64,000 nt of DNA from Goodfellowiella coeruleoviolacea (GTDB taxonomy: Bacteria; Actinomycetota; Actinomycetes; Mycobacteriales; Pseudonocardiaceae), in the NCBI RefSeq assembly GCF_024171785.1, contig NZ_JAMTCK010000011.1, positions 65,896 to 129,895 of the forward strand, in the 5' to 3' direction. The position numbers and the translations under genes are program-made. Under the pieces are notes generated by a model. That model was not told the origin of the DNA, made no database searches, and saw only the letters and a program-made list of their open reading frames with translations. Numbering within the stretch: position 1 is the stretch's first letter; each line of letters starts with the position of its first letter. This document shows positions 58,767 through 64,000 of the stretch, piece by piece.

Positions 58767-59366
58767 TCAGGGCTGGACCGGCATTGACCAGCAGTTCGAG
58801 TTCGCGGCCCGACCGGAGAGGCGATCCGTCAGCCAGGAGATGGCCCTGCCCTGGTCGGTGATGAGCGGCATCAGGTGGTTGGTCAGCAGGCCGTCCCCCA
58901 GGTCGGGCAGGTGGATGGCGTCGTAGGTGACGTTGGCGCCCTTCTCGCACCAGTCGACCGCGAGCTGGCGGGCCTGGGCGTGCGGCACGATGTCGTCCTG
59001 GACCCCCGTGGCGACGCGCACCGCGGTCGCGGGCTTCCCCGCACCGATGCGCTGGGCGTCGAGCGTGGCCCGCAGGCGCGGTTCGCCGCGCACGATGGCA
59101 CCGAGGAACTGGCCCGTGGTGGTCCACAGGGTGCTCCGCTTGAAGGCGTAGCCGACGATGCTGTCCCCCACGCACATGGTGGCCAGGTCGTCCAGCGCGG
59201 TGGCGTCGTCCGCTCCGGTGGCCGACGCGGACACCGCCGGGGCGCACACGAGGGCCAGCGTCGTGAGAGCCGCGGTGAGCAGGCGGTGGCACGCGAACGG
59301 CCCGGTTCGACCGGAGCTGACAAGTCCGGCGGGTGGCAGGTTCGGCCGGCGGGCGGATCTGTTCAT
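58767..59366 (-). CDS. Secreted lipase-like protein, shortened
   Basis: A 199-residue protein with a long signal peptide ([20 protein letters not shown]). The mature part matches only the second half of secretory lipases (LIP family): [38 protein letters not shown] with the catalytic Asp, and [20 protein letters not shown] with His. The GxSxG nucleophile half is missing, so the family's usual 400 residues are halved by an in-frame loss. Hydrolase activity is unlikely. ATG 59366 has GGGAGC 8 bases upstream. Confidence 0.65.
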   Translation of the reverse strand: MNRSARRPNLPPAGLVSSGRTGPFACHRLLTAALTTLALVCAPAVSASATGADDATALDDLATMCVGDSIVGYAFKRSTLWTTTGQFLGAIVRGEPRLRATLDAQRIGAGKPATAVRVATGVQDDIVPHAQARQLAVDWCEKGANVTYDAIHLPDLGDGLLTNHLMPLITDQGRAISWLTDRLSGRAANSNCWSMPVQP

Positions 59367-60189
59367 GTGCATCGCTCCCTGCTTCGTTGGATGGAGCGGC
59401 GCCGGTCGGAGGAGTCCACCGGCGTCTGTCGGTTGCCGAGGAGAAGCGGCAGTGCCTGCTGGTCGGCCGGGTGGTGGTGGCTGTCCGGAGCCGAGCGCCC
59501 CGGTGTCCCCGGCCCAGCCGGTGACACCGCCAGCCCTTAGCTACTCGCGAGTTAAACACAACGAGTAGTGGCGGCGTCACCCCGGCGACAAGGCATCCCT
59601 CTGTGGCAGCTCATCGTCGCGATGAACAGCCGTGCGCGACGATGAGAATTAATTTTGGTAAGCACTGAAGAATTTATGAACAGGAAATCCTAGTGCTGTC
59701 GGCGGGCCCGGGCAGGGGACGCCGCGCGCGGTTCTCCGGGGGTCGCCGGATGAGCAACGGGCCTTGCTAGGGTGGACCGGCATTGATCAGCTTCTGAGGG
59801 GACCAGACATGGCGGGTGACGACGACATCTCCGGGTGAGCCCGGATGTGATCGGCCACCGGTGGGCGCCGTCGAGCGCCACCGCTGTGGCCATGTCGTCG
59901 TCGCACCGATCCACGTCTCCCGCTGGGCGCCCGTGACGCGCCCGCGGCACAACCGAGGGCTCCCCCGTGTCCGATGCGTTCCTGCGGTGCTCACCGCTGC
60001 CCGTTTTCTGGCCCGCTAGCTCCGCGCGCCACCAGCACCCGCTCCTGCCCGGCGACCTGACGACCGGGGCCGCGGGCGGCTGGCTGCTGCGCTCGGCCGG
60101 CTGACCGACCCCGGCGGCAGCACCCGGCGGTTCCCGCGAACCGCTGTTCCCGTCCCGTCCACTGACGACAGACGTATTGGTGGTTTCCC
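59367..60189. other. 823-base intergenic region with an inverted repeat, no supported gene
   Basis: No frame here shows a believable protein. CTACTCG (59541-59547) and CGAGTAG (59562-59568) form an inverted repeat around a 14-base A+T-rich centre, a possible operator upstream of the lipase gene. The stretch 59640-59700 is locally A+T-rich. About 200 bases precede the ABC-F gene, where such genes often have attenuation leaders, but I could not support a specific leader peptide. Confidence 0.4.
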
Positions 60190-61797
60190 ATGCCTCAACC
60201 AGCTCTGCTCGCCCACGACCTCGTCCGCACCCTGGGCACGCGACGCGTGCTCGACGGCGTCTCCCTCACCGCAGCTCCGGGACACCGGATCGGCCTGATC
60301 GGCGAGAACGGGGTGGGCAAGTCGACGTTGTTGCGGCTGCTCGCCGGAACGGACGAGCCCGATTCCGGCAGCGTCGTGCGCCCGGCTGATCTCGGCTTCC
60401 TGCACCAGGAAATGCCCTTCGACGCCGGATCGACCATCGCCGACGTGCTCGACGACGCGCTGCGCGACGCCCGCGAGGACCTCGCCGCCCTCGCCAGGCT
60501 CACCGAGGAACTCGCGCGGACGTCCCAGGACGCGCCCGGCTACGCCGATCTCCTCGACCGGTACGGCGAGCGGCTTGAGCACGCGCAGGCGCACGCGGCC
60601 TGGGACGCCGACCGCCGCGCCGCGATCGTGCTCACCGGGCTCGGTCTCGGGGAGATCCCCTGCGGGCGCACGCTCGGGTCGCTGTCCGGCGGACAGCGCG
60701 GCCGGCTCGCACTGGCCGCGCTGTTGACCCGGCGCCCCGCCGCGCTGCTGCTCGACGAACCGACCAACCACCTCGACGACGACGCGGCGGTCTTCCTGGA
60801 GGAGCAACTGCGCGAGCTGCCCGGGGTCGTCGTGGTGGCCAGCCACGACCGGGCCTTCCTGGACGCGGTCTGCACCGATCTGATCGATCTCGATCCGGGC
60901 TTGGCCGGCCCCACCCGCTACGGCGGCAACTACACCGCCTACCAGGCCGAGCGGCGCGCGGAGCGGGCCCGCTGGGAGCGGCGCTTCGCCGAGGAACAGG
61001 AAGAACTCGCCGAGCTGCGCCGCGCGGCGGCCGTGACCGCGCACCAGGTCGCGCCGAACCGCCCCAAGCGGGACAACGAGAAGATGGGCTACGGCCACGC
61101 TGGCGGCCGGGTGCAGAACCAGATCTCCCGACGGGTGCGCAACGCCAGCCGCAGGCTTGCGGAACTGGAGCGCACCCAGGTCCGCAAACCGCCGCAGCCC
61201 CTCCGGTTCCACCCGACCGCACTCGCCGCCTCCGCCGCCGGCGGAACCCTGCTGTCGCTGCGGGAGGTGTGCGTGCCCAACCGGCTGCGCATCGACCGGC
61301 TCGACATCTCAGCCACGGAACGGCTGCTGGTCACCGGGGCGAACGGGGCGGGCAAGTCCACTCTCCTGGCGGTGTTGGCCGGGCAGTTGGAACCCGTCGG
61401 CGAGGTGCACCGGCGGCGCGGTCTCACCGTGGGGCTGCTGGCCCAGGACACCGAGTTCGACCGGCCCGACCGCACCGCGCGGCAGACCTACGAGCTGGCT
61501 CTCGGTGCGGCGCGTGCCGCGTCCGTCCCGCTGGCTTCCCTCGGTCTGTTGGCGCAGCGGGACCTGGACCGGCCGGTCGGGCACCTGTCGGTCGGTCAAC
61601 GCCGCCGGCTGGCCCTGGCGCTGCTGGTGGCACGCCCGCCCGAGCTGCTGTTGCTGGACGAGCCCACCAACCACCTGTCCCCGCTGCTCTGCGACGAACT
61701 GGAGGAAGCCCTGCGCACGGGGCCCGGCGCGATCGTGGTGGCCAGCCACGACCGGTGGCTGCGATCCCGGTGGCAGGGCAGGGAGATCCGCCTGTGA
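60190..61797 (+). CDS. ABC-F family ATPase (antibiotic resistance or translation factor type)
   Basis: A 535-residue protein with two ATPase domains and no membrane helices: Walker A GENGVGKSTLLR and GANGAGKSTLLA, signatures LSGGQRGRLAL and LSVGQRRRLAL, and LLLDEPTNHL twice. A charged linker (RAERARWERRFAEEQEELAE) joins the domains. ABC-F proteins protect or rescue ribosomes; members from antibiotic producers confer resistance to ribosome-targeting drugs. An enediyne attacks DNA, so this gene is likely not cluster-related. No clear ribosome site precedes the ATG. Confidence 0.9.
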   Translation: MPQPALLAHDLVRTLGTRRVLDGVSLTAAPGHRIGLIGENGVGKSTLLRLLAGTDEPDSGSVVRPADLGFLHQEMPFDAGSTIADVLDDALRDAREDLAALARLTEELARTSQDAPGYADLLDRYGERLEHAQAHAAWDADRRAAIVLTGLGLGEIPCGRTLGSLSGGQRGRLALAALLTRRPAALLLDEPTNHLDDDAAVFLEEQLRELPGVVVVASHDRAFLDAVCTDLIDLDPGLAGPTRYGGNYTAYQAERRAERARWERRFAEEQEELAELRRAAAVTAHQVAPNRPKRDNEKMGYGHAGGRVQNQISRRVRNASRRLAELERTQVRKPPQPLRFHPTALAASAAGGTLLSLREVCVPNRLRIDRLDISATERLLVTGANGAGKSTLLAVLAGQLEPVGEVHRRRGLTVGLLAQDTEFDRPDRTARQTYELALGAARAASVPLASLGLLAQRDLDRPVGHLSVGQRRRLALALLVARPPELLLLDEPTNHLSPLLCDELEEALRTGPGAIVVASHDRWLRSRWQGREIRL

Positions 61798-61931
61798 GCC
61801 ACGGGATCCGTCGACGCGGGCACCGGAGACCACGCCGGCCGCGGTGACGTGCGCCGACAGCGGCACCCGCCGGTCACCGGGGTGATCGCCGAGCGCCTGA
61901 AGCCGCCCCGCACCAGCGCCGCCCCGGCTCC

Positions 61932-62771
61932 TCATCGAGGTTGCCGGGGGGCGCGGACGACGGCCACCGGGCACGCGGCGTGGTGCAGCACCCCGTGCGC
62001 CACCGAACCCAGCAGCATGCCGGCGAACCCGCCCCGGCCGCGGTGGCCCACCACCAGCAGCCGCGCCGCCTGGGCCACGTCGGTCAGCGCCACCACGGGA
62101 TGGCTGCGCCGGTCGAGCACGAGGGTGTGCACCGCCGGGTACTGCTGGTGCCACGCGGCCAGCTTCTCGGCGAGGTGGGTGGCGATGCGCTGGCCCACCA
62201 CGTCCCAGTCGGGCAGGGGCGTGGTGTCGATGAAGGTGAACCCGAAGGCGGCCTCCTGCCACGCCTGCACCGCCACCAGGCTCGCCCGGTGCTCGGCCGC
62301 CATGCCGAAGGCGAACTCCAGCGCGGCGTCACTGGCCGGCGAGTCGTCCACGCCCACCACCACCGGTCCGGTGGCCTTTCCCCCACCCCGCACCACGACC
62401 ACCGGGCAGTGGGCGTGCGAGGCCACCGACGTGCTCACCGAGCCGAGCAGCATGCTCGCGAAACCCCCACGCCCCCGCGAGCCAAGCACCACGAGCTGCG
62501 ATCGCGCCGACCGAGCGAGGAGTTCCTCGACCACGTGCCCGTGGACCACCTCCTCCACCACGTCCACCCCCGGCGACCGCTGCCGGCACTGGTCGGCGGC
62601 CTCGTGGGCGGCTGAGGTGGCGTGGTCCTCCCGCTCCGGATCGTCGTTAACCACCAGCACGACCAGTGGCGCCTGGCGCAGTTCCGCCTCTGCCGCGGCC
62701 CACAGCGCCGCCGCCACTGCCGGTGCTGACCCGTCCACTCCCACGACAACCGGGTGCGTCATCGTCGTCAC
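61932..62771 (-). CDS. Universal stress protein, two domains
   Basis: A 279-residue protein with two tandem Usp domains: VVVGVDGSAPAVAAALWAAA with VVLGSRGRGGFASMLLGSVS, and VVVGVDDSPASDAALEFAFG with VVGHRGRGGFAGMLLGSVAH. The G-2x-G-9x-G(S) pattern is the ATP-binding motif. GTG 62771 has GGAG 6 bases upstream. Paired with another Usp gene 36 bases upstream. Confidence 0.92.
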   Translation of the reverse strand: MTTMTHPVVVGVDGSAPAVAAALWAAAEAELRQAPLVVLVVNDDPEREDHATSAAHEAADQCRQRSPGVDVVEEVVHGHVVEELLARSARSQLVVLGSRGRGGFASMLLGSVSTSVASHAHCPVVVVRGGGKATGPVVVGVDDSPASDAALEFAFGMAAEHRASLVAVQAWQEAAFGFTFIDTTPLPDWDVVGQRIATHLAEKLAAWHQQYPAVHTLVLDRRSHPVVALTDVAQAARLLVVGHRGRGGFAGMLLGSVAHGVLHHAACPVAVVRAPRQPR

Positions 62772-62807
62772 GGCGGCTCCGTTCGCCTCACGCCCTGCGG
62801 CCGGTGC

Positions 62808-63242
62808 TCACGGCTGGGGCTGTCGGATCACGACCACGGGGCAGCGCGCGTGCTGGATGCACTGCTGGCTGACCGATCCGAGCAGCGCCCCGGTGAACCC
62901 GCCATGCCCCCGGCTGCCCACCACCAGCAGGTCGGCGTCCTCGGACTCGTCCACCAGCGCCCTGGCCGGGTTGCCGTGCACGACCGTCCGGTGCACGGCA
63001 CCGGCGTCGCCGCCAGCCGCCACTTCCGCCACGGTGTCGGCCAGCTTGCGGGCGGTGGTCCGCTTCGGACTCAGCTCGGGCGGCAGTTCCCAGCCGTAGA
63101 TCGGTGGCTCGTCCCAGGCCATCACCGCGTTCACGGCGCCTCGGGTGAGTCCGGCCTGCCACAGCGCCCACCGCAGCGCCGCTTTCGACGGCGGGGAACC
63201 GTCGACGCCGACGACGATGCGGTACCCGTCCTGCGTGCTCAT
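62808..63242 (-). CDS. Universal stress protein, one domain
   Basis: A 144-residue Usp: IVVGVDGSPPSKAALRWALW, then VVGSRGHGGFTGALLGSVSQ and HARCPVVVIRQ, with intact ATP-binding motif. ATG 63242 follows GTGAGGAC. Same transcription unit as the two-domain Usp gene. Confidence 0.92.
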   Translation of the reverse strand: MSTQDGYRIVVGVDGSPPSKAALRWALWQAGLTRGAVNAVMAWDEPPIYGWELPPELSPKRTTARKLADTVAEVAAGGDAGAVHRTVVHGNPARALVDESEDADLLVVGSRGHGGFTGALLGSVSQQCIQHARCPVVVIRQPQP

Positions 63243-63360
63243 GTCCTCACCGTGCCGCACAACGGACGGACCGGCCAGCCGATCAGCCGTTCCACCACGC
63301 CGACTACCCCAGGCCCGGATTCCGCGTGGTGAGCACGAGAGCCGCGTGGCGGACCAGCGG

Positions 63361-64000
63361 CTAGACGGCCTCCAGGACGAAGAACAGGAAGCACAGGAAG
63401 GCCGACCTGTCCCCGAGTTCGTCGGGGAACAGGTCGCGGGCGCCCGGCGCCGGGGGTGGTTCGCTGATGACGGCGGTGCGGAAACCGGCCGAGGTGAAGG
63501 CGTCGGTCATCGCGTGCAGCGGCCGGTGCCAGTACGTGAGCACGGCCTGCTGGCCGCTGAAGGTGTACTCCTCGGACCACCTGACGGTCGCGAAGTAGTC
63601 GGCTTCGGGATGGAGCAGCTTGACGATGACGGGGTGGTTGACGGCGATGATCAGCCGGCCGCCGGGCCGCAGCACGCGACGCAACTCGGCCAGCGGCCCG
63701 GTCCAGTCCTCCAGGTAGTGCAGCACCAGGGCGACGATGACGTCGTCGAACGCGCCGTCGGGAAACGGCAGCGGGTCGGCCAGGTCGGCGACGTGCAGGG
63801 CCGCGTCGGGGCCGAGCCGCCGGCGGGCCAGCTCCACCATCGTGGTGCTGGAGTCGAAGCCGGTCACGATGGCGCCCCGGTCGCGCAGCGCCGCGAACAG
63901 GGGGCCGGCGCCGCAGCCGGCGTCGAGGATCCGCCGGCCGGCCACGTCCCCGGCCAAGTCCAGGATCGCGGGTCGCGTGTAGTAGGCGTTGATGAGGCTG
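63361..64000 (-). CDS. SAM-dependent methyltransferase (5' end outside the window)
   Basis: The last 213 codons of a class I methyltransferase: RRILDAGCGAGPLFAALRDR (motif I), VTGFDSSTTMVELARRRLG, FDDVIVALVLHYLEDWTGPL and VLRPGGRLIIAVNHP. The start lies beyond the window end, as the frame is open at 64000. Not clearly connected to the cluster. Confidence 0.85.
   Translation of the reverse strand, partial: SLINAYYTRPAILDLAGDVAGRRILDAGCGAGPLFAALRDRGAIVTGFDSSTTMVELARRRLGPDAALHVADLADPLPFPDGAFDDVIVALVLHYLEDWTGPLAELRRVLRPGGRLIIAVNHPVIVKLLHPEADYFATVRWSEEYTFSGQQAVLTYWHRPLHAMTDAFTSAGFRTAVISEPPPAPGARDLFPDELGDRSAFLCFLFFVLEAV

Noticed and set aside
58773-59790. A similar 20-base stretch GGACCGGCATTGA(C/T)CAGC near 58775 and 59773
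   Set aside because: Too short and isolated to support a duplication or attachment site; one copy is the lipase 3' end.
60190-61797. ABC-F gene as cluster resistance gene
   Set aside because: ABC-F proteins protect ribosomes, while enediynes act on DNA; the gene is beyond clpS, MOSC and msrA and shows none of the cluster's A+T-rich promoter elements.
1-64000. Search for tRNA genes, rRNA, CRISPR arrays, insertion sequences or integrase genes
   Set aside because: None seen by eye: no transposase or integrase motifs, no regularly spaced repeats, no cloverleaf with CCA-type end. A covariance search would be needed to exclude a tRNA fully.

Overview
The window is high-G+C DNA with dense, divergent and translationally coupled operons, GTG/TTG starts and Shine-Dalgarno motifs typical of a filamentous actinomycete. 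Protein style suggests a Pseudonocardiaceae/Actinosynnemataceae-type genome, but the sequence alone does not name the species. No tRNA, rRNA, CRISPR array or transposase was seen.

From about 2.0 to 56.4 kb lies one large biosynthetic gene cluster with an enediyne-type core. The conserved cassette E3 (DUF1702) - E4 (UnbV) - E5 (UnbU) - enediyne polyketide synthase - E10 thioesterase runs on the minus strand from 50.1 to 40.4 kb, with 1-4 base overlaps or gaps. Around it are: deoxyaminosugar genes (NDP-hexose 2,3-dehydratase, an unusually short 3-ketoreductase, an E1-type iron-sulfur 3-dehydrase, a DegT aminotransferase, two N-methyltransferases, a C-methyltransferase, two glycosyltransferases), most of a forosamine-like pathway; a sulfur-handling operon (25.8-31.5 kb: homocysteine S-methyltransferase, cystathionine lyase/synthase, SAM methyltransferase, SufS-like desulfurase, an unrecognised HxxxxH protein) plus a secreted selenium-binding-protein-like propeller and a DUF899 thioredoxin-like protein; transport and protection candidates (DrrAB exporter, tandem START/AHSA1 protein, two solute-binding-protein-like proteins without signal peptides); three HxlR regulators, two fused to SCP2-like domains, and an ArsR regulator; and several genes of unclear role (UbiB-like kinase, PRMT-like methyltransferase, SMP-30-like propeller, a new-looking 400-residue protein, a histidine-rich membrane protein, two paralogous 7-TM proteins, a TldD/TldE pair).

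The flanks look like ordinary chromosome. On the left are the tail of a CBM2 carbohydrate-binding protein, a thioesterase-like gene and a hydrolase/TPR chimera. On the right are clpS-DUF2017, MOSC, msrA, a shortened secreted lipase, an ABC-F ATPase and universal stress proteins, then a methyltransferase cut by the window end.

Three things stand out. The polyketide synthase appears to have lost most of its C-terminal phosphopantetheinyl transferase domain. No recognisable P450, flavin monooxygenase or E2/E6-E9/E11 genes were found between the two apparent boundaries. The sulfur genes fit, but do not prove, a polysulfide-triggered enediyne of the calicheamicin type. Many cluster intergenic regions also carry a short A+T-rich element with an ATAGTA/TACTAT-like core close to the start codons.
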